A stretch of 64,000 nt of DNA from Strongylocentrotus purpuratus (GCF_000002235.5 NW_022145538.1:434001-498000); one strand, 5' to 3'. Positions 48,108-61,021 are shown, numbered from the stretch's first letter. The notes: generated by a model from the letters alone, not told the origin. Made by a program: numbers and translations.

Positions 48108-48243
48108 ATCATCATCATCTTTATCATCATTATCATCATCATTATCATCATCATCATCATCATCATTATCATCATCATTATCATCATCATTATCATCATT
48201 ATCTTCATCATCATCATCATCATCATTTTTTATCATATCATTA
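48108..48243. repeat. (ATC/ATT)n microsatellite
   Basis: About 135 bp of TTATCATCATCA units. Reads as poly-Ser, poly-His or poly-Met depending on frame; not coding. Confidence 0.97.
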
Positions 48244-50840
48244 TTACAACTATCATATTTATTATCATAATCTGGTCACTAAATCCATTCAAGGGACTAT
48301 ACTATATTTGACAGAAGGAAACAAAGAACAAAATTCAAGATATTCTATCAATTTGTTGGAACTCATGCTGTGCCAGATCAATTTGGTTGGTCTCATGAAT
48401 TCTTTGTAAAGTTTTTATCAATTTGAAACTTCATCCGGGAAACATGTACAGTATGTATATTCCTATTTTTTAAAAAGTACAAGATGAAATTACTAGTGTA
48501 TGCATTGTTTTTCAATTACCAACACTTTATTTGAAATTAAAAGAAGTTTTATAAATGGAATTAATCAAAATAGTTTCAGGCTTCAGAGCCACAGAAGTAA
48601 ATCAAAGTACTTGCTGGATTATTAAAATAGTAGCCCTTTTTAATGGCCATCATATATAACATTGCTATTGTCCAAATTTTATTTTTTAAGGCAGTTTCTA
48701 ACTCAAACTCAGGGAGGGGAGATGTAATTTGTTTTCTTTTGTCAGCAAAGTGTAGAAACTAGAAAGGTACTCAAAACACACATGTGCTGTTTCTTTCATT
48801 CCATTCGTAGCAACAAGCATGTCAGGCTGGTCTCTATTGCTTTTAGTTATCAGGTGAAAGCAATGAATTTGATGAAAAAGTGAAATGAGTTGATGGTGAA
48901 AACATGCATGATATCAAGCATTCCTAGATGTACTGGGGAGAGATTTCATGTCATTGCACGGCTATTGCGCGCTGTATTTGTATCTAAAAAAAAGAAGAAG
49001 ATGATTTTATCAATCTACTTTATCTATTTCTGTACAGTATATAAATAAATTGAGTATTAATGATGTAAAACATGGCATTACATGTTCTTGGACTGCAGTC
49101 TTGAAACGTTGTTAATGAAATTGAATTGAAGTAAATAAATCAAAACTGTTACCACCTTACAAAATTCATTGAAATTACAATGTTCACAAACTGTATGTTT
49201 ACATGTATGTACTCATCTTTGGGGGACTATCTAAGATCATATTCAATTTCGTTTTTTCTCTGTAATGTTAAAAATACAAGTACATGTATGACCACTAATG
49301 CATGTTATTTTGGCTCTTTAATATACATTACATAAAGATGAGAGAAAAAAACACTATTATATTAAAGTATGTTTACAGTGAATGAAGTGTCTAAGTGTAT
49401 CACAAATGGCATGCTATAATCTACCTCTGTTACAAGTGTGTTGTGCATAAGCAGCTCTTCTGGATACTCTGGATTAGCGTAAAACACAATACACTTATTT
49501 CTATGGTAACCAAAGCATTATACCCATTTGCGAGTCTTTCAAATTGCTCTCAGTTGAAAAATAAAGGGTTTTAGTTGTGTTGAGAAAGATAAAATAGAGT
49601 CCTAACAAGACTACAGCTAATTTTTAGGTGTGTTTGAAATCAAGCAATTATTGTTCTTGCACTTTTTACAGAAGGAAACCTTGAGAACTGAAGGTGAACA
49701 AAAGAGATACAAGTATGCCTGCCAACATGACTTTGCACGAAAACAAATTAATCAGTCACCAAATTCAAAATAAAATAACAGATATATAATTTGACTTACA
49801 TTACAAATTTGGTATAAAATTTGAGGAATAATACCTTCATGTATTCTATATTACTGTAAATATTAAGTTAATTTTTTTCACATTTTTCCCAGCAAAGTTA
49901 AAAATATTACTGTATGATGTGCTACATGTATGAGTTGCACATCAATGAAGAGTGTGGCCTTCGATATCTAAAGAATGTTGTGTTTGTTGCTTTAATAAAG
50001 CAAATGTGTTCGTCTATACTGGAATAGGAAGCTTATATGAATTATATTATTTTGAAGGACTTATTACCTATATAATGATTCCAACTAATGATTTCATTGA
50101 AATGTAGTATCTCTTTAAACCTGTTGGAGACATTGTGTGATGCATTTCCCATGAGTCTTTAAGTTAAGTCTTATAACTTGACATGGCATAACATTCCTCT
50201 ACTCTATACTATAATCTAATAAACAAACTAAATAAGGGCTCTTCCATCTCACCGCTATGTAATTTTCTTCCAGAATAAGCTCATAATCTAATCTACCATA
50301 TCTCATTTGTGTGATTGATGACAAACACAGTTAGTTACATGTACCCACATCAACAGCCTAGCAAAGATTCATCCTTGGCTAAAGTTATGAATAATGATTT
50401 CAACAGTGCAACTCAGCAAGTACAAAGTGTTTAGAGTTATATATACACATTCCTTCTTTCCTTCCAGGTAAATTCGGGGGGGGGGGTGCAGCAGGGGGGA
50501 GTTCTTAGTATAGATCCCATGTCTCATGTTTTTTAAAATATCTTTTGAATGCAGAAAACAAATTTTAAAAAATGAATTTGGGGAAGAAGAAAAAAAATTA
50601 GCATTTTTTGTTGTTTTTGTTTCTCTTCCATTTCTCCCGAACTTTACAGCATATACCTGTAGCTATAAAGCATGGGTAAACTTCCGATCTTTTATACAGT
50701 GTTGATGTCTTTAAGCATCAAGAAATGTCATGATATATGTATGTATTGAGATCAAGCTATAGCATGAGGTTTAGTGTATTTCCTATCCCTATAATCCTAA
50801 ACATGGCTTGAAAGGGTCATGAGTGTCATATGACATGAGC

Positions 50841-50892
50841 AAAGTCATGTGACAGAAACAAAAGTCATGTGACAGAAACAACAGTCATGTGA
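50841..50892. promoter_or_regulatory. Three M-box/E-box sites in a 20-bp tandem repeat
   Basis: GTCATGTGAC occurs at 50,843, 50,863 and 50,883, exactly 20 bp apart, within a repeated unit AAAGTCATGTGACAGAAACA. TCATGTGA is the M-box core bound by MITF/TFE bHLH-zip factors. It is intronic and could be an enhancer or a chance minisatellite. Confidence 0.45.
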
Positions 50893-51160
50893 CATATCAA
50901 CCACCCATCTTCAAAAAACAATGATCATCCAAATGATTTGCCTTCTAAAGCTAAAACCAGTATTTCCAATCTTCCGTTCTTTAACCATTTGAAACCTGGA
51001 TTAGATTCATGAAACTACTGTGTGACCAATTTCATACCGGTAATCACTTATTAAATAGATCAATGGAGCACAAGCTCAAAAGATAATATAAAACATGTTT
51101 TGGGATGAAGGTAACCAATGCTGCAGCCTAAGATACCCAAATGGGACACAGCTTACAACA

Positions 51161-51306
51161 GGAGGCCTTTCACAAAACTTGTCATCGGTGACAAATAACA
51201 GTTTTTCAATAAGCTGCTGAAATCCTTGCTTCTAATTGGTTATCAGCAGATTTGTCACTCATTTTTGTCATTTGTCATTGAAAAAAGATTTTGTGAAATG
51301 GGCCCC
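51161..51306. repeat. GTTTCAC-ended element, family A (copy 3)
   Basis: GGAGGCCTTTCACAAAACTT ... TTTGTGAAATGGGCCCC, same interior with more substitutions (ATCGGTGACAAATAACAG). Confidence 0.9.
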
Positions 51307-52057
51307 AGGAGTGCAATGCGACCAAGATCTGTAAGACGTAATCTATGTGTACAGCACATGTAGAGAGCAGTGAGCAGTGTAGCAAGTGTGTGATGATTGG
51401 AAATCATTTCGCTGAGCCAAGACAGTACAACAAATTCACATCTTACATAGATTGCAATAGCCTGTACCTTAGTCTATAGCTTTTACAAGAAAAAATACAA
51501 ACAACTTTGCTCTCCTGAAACAAAACAGAAAGCTTTTGTTTTGTGAAACAAAGTGAAATTATACAGCTTATTGAAAGAGATAGAGATGCAGTGGTGTCGA
51601 TATTGAAGCTTTGATTCCTATAAAGTAAGCTTGAGCCAAGTGAATGTGAGGGCACACAGAAGAACAGTGAGAAAATAATTCTGCTTATTTGGTAGGGTGT
51701 CACTTCATCAGCAATGCAAGTATGGAGAATGCTCCCAAGCTAGGGTGAACAACAAAATCTTGCTTGGTTTGAAAGGTGAAAGGTGAGTTCATTTGAAAAG
51801 AGCAAAGGTCATATCATTCTTTGATCAAACAGCAACAGGGTCAAGAGACATGCACCTTTTTTGTTTTGTTATATAACACAGCAGCCGGAAGAGAGAGCTA
51901 ACAAGACAAAGAAAAGCAAACTATACAAGTGATGGTTTGAAGAAAAATAACAAACAGCCATGAATGCAGAGGGGGGATCTAAGAACAAACTCTTCAGGAG
52001 GTCAAGAGTCAAAGGTCATGGGCTGAGGTGAGAATCTCTTGATGCATGACCACTGAC

Positions 52058-52387
52058 CTTTCTTGGTGGGTGAGGAATACGACAAGCCTGAAGCGAAAGT
52101 AGGCATGATGATCTCGCCTGGTTCCGACTCCGAGTCATGACCGGATGGAACCACTCGCATGCGGATACGGGCGGGTGTTGACCCAGCGCGGGCAAGACGT
52201 GGTGACCCCTCGCTTGAGAGATGGCGTACCCTGACAGGCGAGGGGGAGCGACTCCTTGTCGTCTTGGTGACCTTGGTGGTGGTGGTGCGTACAACGGAAA
52301 CACTTCCTGGGTCAAACCCTTGCAAGGTTACACCATCGAGGTGGATGACATCATCTTGAGATGGCTTCCGAACTAATCTGTTGTCAT
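52058..52387 (-). CDS. Exon: basic, Ser/Arg-rich linker
   Basis: The 330-bp exon (phase 1 to phase 1) has acceptor cacattctag and donor AAGAAAG|GTCAGT. It is open through 109 codons. Visible segments are VRKPSQDDVIHLDGVTL, a Thr/Lys run (RTTTTKVTKTTR), an SRSPSPVRVRH basic SP patch, ARAGSTPARIRMRVVPSGHD and EPGEIIMPTFASGLSYSSP. GC content is clearly higher than in the surrounding intron. Such Ser-Pro/Arg linkers follow the PDZ in synaptopodin-2/PDLIM proteins, where they are disordered and phosphorylated. I see no ZM motif or LIM domain. The exon is symmetric, so it could be skipped without a frameshift. Confidence 0.85.
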
Positions 52388-52976
52388 CTAGAATGTGAAG
52401 ATAATCCCCCCAAAGCTACAGACAGACTACAGACAGTATTTACACCATATACAACTCATATGATAGAGACGGAAGAGTGAGCACTACAAAGAGGAAAACG
52501 TGTCAAAAGCACTGAAACAGAAGACCATTTACTGTGTTTAGTAAACACATGATCTTTGTATGCTCAATACATTACATTTCTATCCATTGTAATTGTTCTA
52601 GTGGATTGCTTTTAAGTTCGACAATTGTATAGATGTAAAATCTAAATCATCTATACTCCTGCTTTGATAAGATCTTCCATACCATCTGGAGGCAGCTGGG
52701 CTTTGTGCTTGATTGGTTTGGGTGTTTTAAAAGCATGTGGGTAGGTACTTGTAACATTTAATAGGATGCAAAATTTTCCACGATCTAAACCATACCAAAT
52801 CTATCTGAAAGGTTCACAAAGAAAAGTAAAGGACAGAATGCACGTAGGAGAGAAACTTGGATCGGCACTTTTACGTTCACGACAGAAGATGATGGAGAGA
52901 GGATGGTTTTTGAGGAAGACCTGGAGGATCTTGCGCAATTTTAGAGAGGGAGAAAGTCTTTGAGTTAATATCTCAC
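52388..52976. other. 589-bp intron
   Basis: Nothing recognised beyond AT-rich sequence. Confidence 0.7.
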
Positions 52977-53074
52977 CTGTTCCAGAGAACCCCGAGTCAT
53001 TTGTGACGATGAGACTGGACTGAGAAGACATCTTCCCATTCGGATGGTACGATCCGTTCACTGATGACTGACTT
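52977..53074 (-). CDS. Exon: Ser/Asn-rich linker after the PDZ
   Basis: This 98-bp exon has the acceptor ttacttgcag and the donor GGAACAG|GTGAGA. It takes over phase 2 from the PDZ exon (AG+A gives Arg) and leaves phase 1. The peptide reads RSQSSVNGSYHPNGK followed by MSSQSSLIVTNDSGFSGT. It has no recognisable domain. Low complexity and frequent Ser/Asn suggest a disordered, possibly phosphorylated tether between the PDZ and the basic region. Support is the double splice-site match and phase fit rather than similarity. Confidence 0.8.
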
Positions 53075-53729
53075 CTGCAAGTAAATATAAACACATGGGA
53101 AGATGAGAGCAACGTACATCTAAAGGTCATGATAATGTAAGGAAGCAATTTCACATTCTTAAGGGCAGATGTTACTGAAGCAAGCAATATACAGTAGCAG
53201 CTAATAACATGATGAGTCTTAAGTATGAAACAACCAACATAATACCAACCACTAACATGTCACAGCCACCTTGTATTTACAGAATAATCACATGAATAAT
53301 TTTAACATACAGATTGAACGCTCTTCTGGTGCTAAACAAGAACGTATTCAGGTTTACTCAAATTAAAAACCAATGAGGTATTATGATGCTTTCTTAGGAA
53401 ATAGAATTAATTTCTGCCATAAAATCAGTGTTAAAAGAATACTCTGTTAGCAAGAGCTCTTATAGACTTTGAAGTGATAATATTTAATCAATTTTTTTTT
53501 TTAAATTATTGATATTTTCTCCAAGGACTTTTTATTCCAGAGGGCTCTTTAAGAACCATGAGCTACTGTAAAAGCAGCATAATTGTGCATGATACAGTAA
53601 ATGAAGAAACTATAATGTAAAATATCAATTTGAGAACTTTGCAGAACTTTTACAGTAAATTACTATCTATGCCTGTACATTTTTTCGCTGCCATTAAACC
53701 AAAGAACAATTCTTATATATGTATCATAC
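53075..53729. other. 655-bp intron
   Basis: AT-rich; a T-run at 53,491. No repeat family seen. Confidence 0.7.
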
Positions 53730-53881
53730 CTGTGTATTCTGAGTTGTAGATCATTTGAATTGTTATGTAATAGTTTCTGTGCTTGAGAAACAGGTAGATC
53801 CCCTGTCCTGACACCATTCACTGTCTCTACAATGTCACCAACATGAAGCTGTGCTCTCGAAGCCTTGCTACCAGGATTGAT
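53730..53881 (-). CDS. Exon: second part of a PDZ domain
   Basis: The 152-bp exon starts at a codon boundary (phase 0) after a ttttttctcag acceptor and ends CACAG|GTATGA with two bases of the next codon. It encodes 50 residues beginning INPGSKASRAQLHVGD and ending LQLRIHR. The NPGSKA-x-L-x-x-GD-x-x-x-x-(I/V)NG pattern is that of PDZ domains of the PDLIM (ZASP/Enigma/ALP) and synaptopodin-2 group, which share an intron just before the 'I/V-x-PGSKA' segment. The carboxylate-binding GLGF-type loop and first strands belong on an upstream exon that I could not find in the window. The alpha-B helix region is VSQAQKLLHN. Role: binding of C-terminal ligands such as alpha-actinin, by family analogy. 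Confidence 0.88.
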
Positions 53882-56800
53882 CTGAGAAAAAAGAAAAAAT
53901 AGATATTCATAAACAAATAAGTTCTGAAAGTTGTGTATTGTTATACCTTCCAAGGGGCCTGGCATGTAGACAAAGAAGATGAGAACTGAAGTAAAATACA
54001 ATTTAAACAAATAATTATTTCAATGCATCAAACCAATTATGTGGATCATCATTGCTTCCCCACATCGTACAAAATAGAGAATCACAAACAATAAGATTAA
54101 TCAAATGTACACTGTAATTACTTTTTTCTTTCTTTTTGATTGGTCTTTTAAGTAGGGAAGGGGCATATACACCATCTTTAACAATTTATTACTTTCTTTG
54201 CCTTTCTGCACAGTTGCTCATTTGTCACACATGCAATTTTTCACAACACAATATGCACCAATTGGAGGAAGGACTGCCTTGTGCAAAACAATTTTTTTTT
54301 TAATATCCCAGTTCAGATCTTGATTAGCTCCATGACAACTCTGTTGAAACCGGTATGGATTATTCTTGTATTTGGTATCTACATGTATCCTATGATAACT
54401 ACAATGTGGTACAAGGAATTTTTGTGTAACATACATACTTTATTAAGGGTAAATTCTGTGTTAGATATACTACTGGCTGTGATAACCTTGCCCTTTGTGC
54501 ATATTCAAAGTAATTGATCTCATTTCAAATGATTAAAAGAATCACCAGGTTTTTATTCATAAAAGAACCAAAATGAAATATTTAATGTACATTTAAATGT
54601 ATACCCAGTAACACAATCACTTACATACAATAAAAATATAAATTACATGTTACCAAATAAGGCAAATATTATAAAATCCATCATCTGTATGACAAAAACT
54701 AGAATAAAAAAAGTTAGACCATTTTCCCTTTTTTCTCTTTCTGTGAAACAGGCATTTCCTTTTAAAAACAACAATCACCATACATGTACACAATACATGT
54801 ATTCCCCTCCCCTAATCAAATTGAAATGGAGAAATTCCACTACATTTCATTTCAATACACTCAGAGCAATTGCTTGCACCTGTCTTATAAACTAATCCTG
54901 ACATAGGGCTGCACTTACTTTTTCCCCTTTTGGCTTCTACTATGAAAAATTCTATTAAAAAATCTGCTCAACGATATCACATATTTGGTTGGACTGGAAA
55001 CCCTGGAGAATAGAGGAATGCAGAACCCTGTCATAACTGATCCATCACTAACATTCATTGCTTGACAACATCATTTGTTTACTGTTCTAAAATACCTAGA
55101 CAAGTGTACTGGTCTATTAAAGCTGACATACATGTACTGTACATGAACTTCATATTGAATAAAATATTGCATAGTTGGCCTTTAAAGTAGACACACGAAG
55201 AATCAAAAGTATTTTGAATTGATGCAAAACTCATATCATTGCGAAGGGGAAGCCTTGCTGATCAAATACAACAACTCTTTTCTTCACAATATGTTTGGGG
55301 CCTGCAGTAATCAACTCTCAAAAATGTTAGTTTTGAGATCCAGATTTTCTGCCTTAATCAGCGGTCCTTTATAGGGCGTCAATATTTGTGATGTCACATA
55401 CGGGACAGGGCTGGCTAGCTGCAGACTGCTACACAGCACTGAGCTGTTTGTCCAGTGTGTGACGTCACTATTCAGAGCTCGCTACACTCGTGTGTCTGGC
55501 TTACGTTCGGGGCGCTTGGTGGTCTAAGAAGGGTCTTGAAAAATTGCATTTTACGCCTTTCCATGATATCTATATGATATCTCAGCAAATTATTCTTGTT
55601 TTTCAAGAGAAAATCTTTCTATCCATATGCAATTTGTTCTAATTATCAGTTGTTAGTGAATTTTCTTTGTGTAGCTCCTTTAAAGATATAGACCAGTTCT
55701 GGTCATGCAATTGCATAGTGAAAGAAACGTTGTGGAAATGATCAGTAAAGGTTGATCTATGATCATCTAGCATATAAATACTGCAAGGTTCTGGAATCAT
55801 CAAAATGATAAGAAATTTGGCCCAGTCTTGGTAAAGTTACAAGCACTGTACACAGAAAGATGTATATGGGACTACCCTATATCTATCCAGTCCGGATAGA
55901 TAAAATAATTTACCAAATTTATCAATTAGTAGGCGGCTTCCCAGCAAAATTTGTATCATCACGCATTAGTCAAAACATATTCTTTCACATGATTGGTAAT
56001 AAGAGCTTCCATTTCATTTTTTGAAAGGGGGCCTTCCAAAACTGGTCTATACCTTTAACAGAATGAATACATGTAGGTTCACAATTAAAATTTCCAATAG
56101 GATGTTTATTTGATTTAATTTGGATAGAATTGTTAAACCAAGTAATAAATATACAATTCCTGGTGCTATAGAACTTTACTTGATACTGTTCAGAGAAGTT
56201 TTAATAAAGCAACTCATCATACAGTATGAGGGGAAAAAAGGAGAAAATAAAGGAAAAATAAAAGGAGAATAAGCATGGGTAACTGGGGTACACAAACACA
56301 CAGCTACCCCCATCCCTCCCCAAAATGCTGCCCCTGTGTAAAAGTGTGTATACATGCAAATGGAAAGTATGGAAACCTACTACATGTACTTGTGAAAATT
56401 ATTTTTTTAAAATCAATTCTAATAAATAATTGATACACGTGTACAAATTTATGTAACTTTACACGTCTAAATTAAATCAAAATGTAAATTCTAATCCATA
56501 GTTCATACATACTATTTATAAATTCATTTAAATAAACAGAATTATAGAGAAAAATACTTCAAAACTATACCACAAAGCGTCCTACATTTGTAAATTCTTG
56601 CTTGGTGCAAAGCCAAAGGTCACATTCATTGCCCACTGTATTCAGTCATCCCCAAGGAATTCAATTTCTGTCAGTCTCATATAATACGTCTTGATTTGTT
56701 TGGTTTCTAAAGGCTATCATAACTGAAATATGGAATTCCATTTGATGACAGGACAGAGTTTGGCTACGGATGACAAGAGGTCTTGATTTATTGGCAACAA

Positions 56801-56954
56801 ATGCAGGGCTGGACTTAGATGGGAATCCCTAGATGGGTACCGGTATAAGGATTGATGGAGAAAGAGGGTGGATGTGAAAATGGCAGAAGGATGCGGTAAG
56901 GTTAATGCTCAGAGCTCTAAAAGAGAAAGAAGCTGAGGTACATGTAGGACTAGT

Positions 56955-57419
56955 AGCCTTTTCACACACAGCTAAAATTCTATAAACATGATTAGTATAA
57001 ACGTGTTTGAAACGTGTTTAAACTAATCACGAGCCTTTCACACACAGAAATTTCGGTGCGATCGTTAATCGTTTCGTGATTAACTACTGCTCGTAAAATG
57101 CGCAGTAGTGCCATTGCGCATTGAAGGTCATGTCATATCAATCAAAGTGCACGCTCCATCCAGTTTAAACACGTCTGAAACACGTTTAAACAAGAATAAC
57201 CTTTCACACACAAAATTTCAAGCTCTCTAGATACGAACTTCGTATCTGCAGCCTGCTTTTAGGGGCGTATGCATCGCGACTTCGTATCTATCCCAACATC
57301 GTATAAACGATGTTCACACTGGGAAAATTTTCTATAAACATGTTTAAAACTGTTAAGTTAAACATGTTTATACTAATCATCTCTGGACACGATGAATTTT
57401 AGCTGTGTGTGAAAAGGCT
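56955..57419. repeat. 465-bp inverted-repeat element, AGCCTTTTCACACACAG ends
   Basis: AGCCTTTTCACACACAGCTA and TAGCTGTGTGTGAAAAGGCT are perfect inverted ends. AGCCTTTCACACACAGAAAT recurs internally, and TAAACACGT/ACGTGTTTA words alternate in both orientations. Confidence 0.93.
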
Positions 57420-58010
57420 GTAGGAGAGGTATGGTCAGAGGCTCACCCTACTCAGACAAGAAATTAAACAGGTGATTGAGAATCAAGATAAATACTAAGC
57501 AAAGTAGAAGTACGTACATGTACATGCTCAAGAGACACTTTTTCACCCTAGAAACACGGTTTTCAAAAACATTTAGTTTAAAACACTGTTGCGTTCAAGA
57601 GATTTCAAGCGATTTGTTTTCTGTTTTTTTGTGGGTCGTAAAAATAAAGTGTTTCTAAATGAAAAGATGAAACACTGAAAAAGATGCGCTTGAACAACAC
57701 TCCCGCAGTAACTGTGTTTTTAAACAGCGTTTTGATTTGTGATTCTAGCTTCAAAACATCGCTTGAACGCACCCATATATAAAGAATAATAGAGGTGGAG
57801 AACTGAAGAATGAGCTAGAGTGACACAAACTAAAGTAGGGGGAGGGAGATGAATAGAGGACAAAATCAAGAAATAGACAGCTCAAGGGCACTGGATACAA
57901 ATGGGAGCAGGGTAGGGAGCTAGGAGAGCGCTCTACATGTAATATGTGACCTCCTTATCAATATCTGTGTAAAAAATATAAATGATATACATGTACATGT
58001 ATATCATTAT

Positions 58011-58512
58011 CCCCCTGTCCACACACAACATTTTCCGTGACTAATCATGATTAGCTATACCGTTTCGCGATAGTGATACCGTTTCGCGATAGTTTTACGA
58101 CCAAAATTGTAGGTGTGGACGCTCACTAACGATACGTCGTATAACGAAACTAGTCTAACGAAACGCAGGTTTGGGCATCGTTTCGAACTGAAACTCAATA
58201 AAGAATCACGCCTAATCACGGAAATGTTGTGTGTGGACAGGGGGACCCCCTGGGGGAGTGTAACTAGTGTAACTAACTGGGCGGGGCTTAACGTGACCTC
58301 GAGCGAAATGAGACCAGACCTCTTATCACTATCGCGAAACTCTATAAAGAATCACTGAAAATGTTGTGTGTGGACAGGGGGCATTTTATACGATGATTCT
58401 TTAGTGACGACGTTTCTTGTGTGTGGACATCCTGGAATTTATACGATGATTCTTTATACGACGTATCGTTATAGAGTTTCGCGATAAATTGTTTTGTGTG
58501 TGGACACGCTGA
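58011..58512. repeat. Composite element with CCCCCTGTCCACACACAAC ends
   Basis: CCCCCTGTCCACACACAACA at 58,011 has inverted partners ending at 58,243 and 58,381 (GTTGTGTGTGGACAGGGGG) and degenerate ones at about 58,428 and 58,505 (TGTGTGGACA). Internal CGTTTCGCGATAG / CTATCGCGAAAC words repeat in both orientations. Probably one family inserted into itself or tandemly rearranged. Confidence 0.88.
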
Positions 58513-59775
58513 GAGTTTACAAACATACATGTACATGATTACTGAATACATGTATGCGATTCCAATCACAAAATGTTCATGTACATTATAATACAGACAA
58601 AATTATATACATGTACATTGTATGTACACAGATGGCTGATAATAGAATTCCAATCGCAAAATGTTTTTGTACATTAAAAATACAGTAGAAATTATGAGAA
58701 ATTCATTTTGTATAGCATTAGCAAGTGAATCTGCACACATGACAGACGAGGTATAGATGAATCTATGCAAATATAATTCAATAACCTAGGGTAAGGACAC
58801 TTTACAAGGCTGTAAAATGTTCAATGTCGCTTCCAACTTGAGGAAGACGGAACTCACTCAATTATCGATTGTAATCAACTCCCAGCTGTCTGCATTCAAA
58901 CAAAGTATAATGATTGTGGATCACACTACTCTACCAGATGAGAAAATTATTTTTATTAAATCTATATACAGCAAAAAAATATTATAATTTTCTCTATGTA
59001 ACATTCTATACCATACACATAAAAATGATATTCAGTGGCTGCATATAATACACTCCAAGCAAAAACCCTGGGGTTTCGTCACAGTCACGTGTTTTTCGTT
59101 GATTGCAAAATAACTATCCATATTTAAAGCACACACACACAACAACAAAAACATGTCTGGAGTGTTAGTTTTTAATGCTGACAAAGAATTCACTGAGTTT
59201 TGCAGTCTAAATGCTCGCTCTCAAAAACAGCAGTGAAATCATGCATTCCGGTTTTAAGCGACTCTCCTCGCTTCCGTGCTTATGCATGTGTAGCAGCGAC
59301 AAGTGGCGCATGCGCACAACTCACGCCAAAAAGAGATTTATCTTATGGGTTTTGCTAGTATAGTGTAAATGACAGTAATAAGCAACAACAATAGTTTTTT
59401 CAATAGTTTTGGGGCTGTGTAAATGGACCCCATATCATGAAATCTACATTAATATAGTATGTGAAGGTCTGTATCACTCTTTAATTCCAACCCCCTCTAA
59501 AAAAAATGAGGAAGAAATCTTATTCCCATGCCAAGGCCAAGCTACCTGTAACTTTGTTATGATCAAAGGGATTGAATACTGAAAGCCCTCTAGGCAGTAC
59601 AATATGGCTGTAATGTTATACAGAAAAGAAATGCGCTGAAAGTCCCCCACGAAAAACAGCGATAATGCAACTGCCAATAATGCAGAAGCAATGGGATTTG
59701 ACATGCCGGAAGAAAGAGTTTAAAGGGATCCGCTATTAACTTTCTCTTAGATCCTTTAAAAACATTAACGGTTTT

Positions 59776-59938
59776 GTAACACTACAGTCTATTGGGGAAA
59801 ACGAGTATGGAAAAACCGGTCACTCAAAGGTTTTTTTGACTTTTTTGAGGCACTTCATGATCATTTTTTAGGGCTTCAATATAACACCATATCACAGACA
59901 CTGATAACACGTAGGGCCATGCATCTCAGATTTAAAGG
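59776..59938. repeat. Dispersed repeat, copy 2 (pair with 41,371)
   Basis: TAACACTACAGTCTATTGG and GCATCTCAGATTTAAAGGT bound a copy of the 41,371 repeat with a few indels. Confidence 0.88.
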
Positions 59939-60482
59939 TAAAGACCAGTAATGGTAAAATTGCAGTTCAAAGGTTTTGGGTGCGAAATATCCATTCAATA
60001 TTGTTTGAATATTGTCTTCAGAGGTTTAGATGGCAATACTTCAACCTAAATTCTCAAAAAAGCAGAAATATATGCCCAAATGCTCAATGTTGAAATGGCC
60101 GAATGAACGGTTCAGTCGCTTGCCGTTCGGTGAACAATTTTAAAATTCAAACAGCGCCATCTATCAGGAGTAACTATACTGCGCATGCGCTAATGTCTGT
60201 CGTCTGCTTGCAATGGCGAGATTTGATAATCGATTACGAGTTGAAATATACATTGGGTTTGTATACTAGCAAAGTGACTGCGGTAGCTGCCAGTGATCAA
60301 CCCTGTTGTTGCGTCGGCCTCAGCTGTACATGTATGGACGGATTGCCCGGCCCGCGCATGGGCTGTCTGCATTCACCATCACAGTTGAGATCTGAGCCGT
60401 GTCAGTTCGTTCACTAAATTCTACAACTTTACAATATTAAACCAGTAGTACTAGGCTAAGCATTTGACGAAAAGGGACTTAC

Positions 60483-60521
60483 CTGTGTTTCGTGTATTTT
60501 TTGTCCGTGCAAACAAATCAT
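60483..60521 (-). promoter_or_regulatory. Candidate upstream exon end / transcription start region
   Basis: A perfect donor, AACACAG|GTAAGTCCC, sits at 60,483 on the coding strand. An ATG at 60,521 reads MICLHGQKIHETQ to the donor and ends at a codon boundary, the phase required by the PDZ exon at 53,881. The surrounding 60.1-61.0 kb is richer in CpG than the rest, as expected near a promoter. Spliced directly, it would give a PDZ without its first strands, so it is either a 5' UTR exon with another exon in between, or a start for a truncated form. Confidence 0.35.
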
Positions 60522-60974
60522 AATTTAGCATTGAAAATCGGTAGGATAGGATTCCACTAGTAGTGATACCACTTTACCAGCCGATCCCCGTCAAAATCAA
60601 ATCACAGCAAGGGGCTAACTCGGCCAACAAAGAGGTATAGAAAGACCAAACATGATAAACAAAATTCATGTAAACGTTCTGCGATCTGCAGAATAATTCA
60701 ATTTCGGCGCAATTTCTCGTAAATTTCTAGATCATCCATCGTATTTGTCGCTAAATACATTACAAATTGTCCATTACGAAATACACACGACACATTGTGT
60801 ACGATGATCTCTCACCCAAATGAGTGTGTCTGGCTATTTTAGCCCCTCAACGTGCCCGTGTACCTGTTGAGTAATCCCCCCTTGTATTTTGTCAAAATTG
60901 TGCACCTATAATTTCGCGCGTTTTCCTCCTTAGCCCAACCGTCATGCCGATCGGTCGCGCCGCACTGAATAGGA

Positions 60975-61021
60975 AGGGGTGGGGGGGGGGTGGGGGGGTG
61001 GGGGGGGGGGGGGGGGGGGTG
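60975..61021. repeat. Poly(G) run
   Basis: About 45 bp of G broken by single T/A bases. A likely sequencing and assembly weak point. Confidence 0.97.

Larger units (their letters stand above)
45747..52057. other. 6.3-kb intron
   Basis: It holds the candidate alternative exon at 47,578-47,697, a small direct repeat (46,890 and 46,985), (ATC)n at 48,108-48,243, a G-run at 50,478, a GTCATGTGAC triplet at 50,843-50,892 and a family A element at 51,161-51,306. Confidence 0.7.

Noticed and set aside
59040..59100. Minus-strand reading VTVTKPQGFCLE resembling a PDZ start (xPWGFRL)
   Set aside because: Key Trp, Arg and the following Gly-Gly are missing, a stop follows soon, and there is no donor at the right place.
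60103..60417. 104-residue plus-strand open frame
   Set aside because: No recognisable domain or splice context. It lies in a GC-richer stretch resembling dispersed repeat or promoter sequence.
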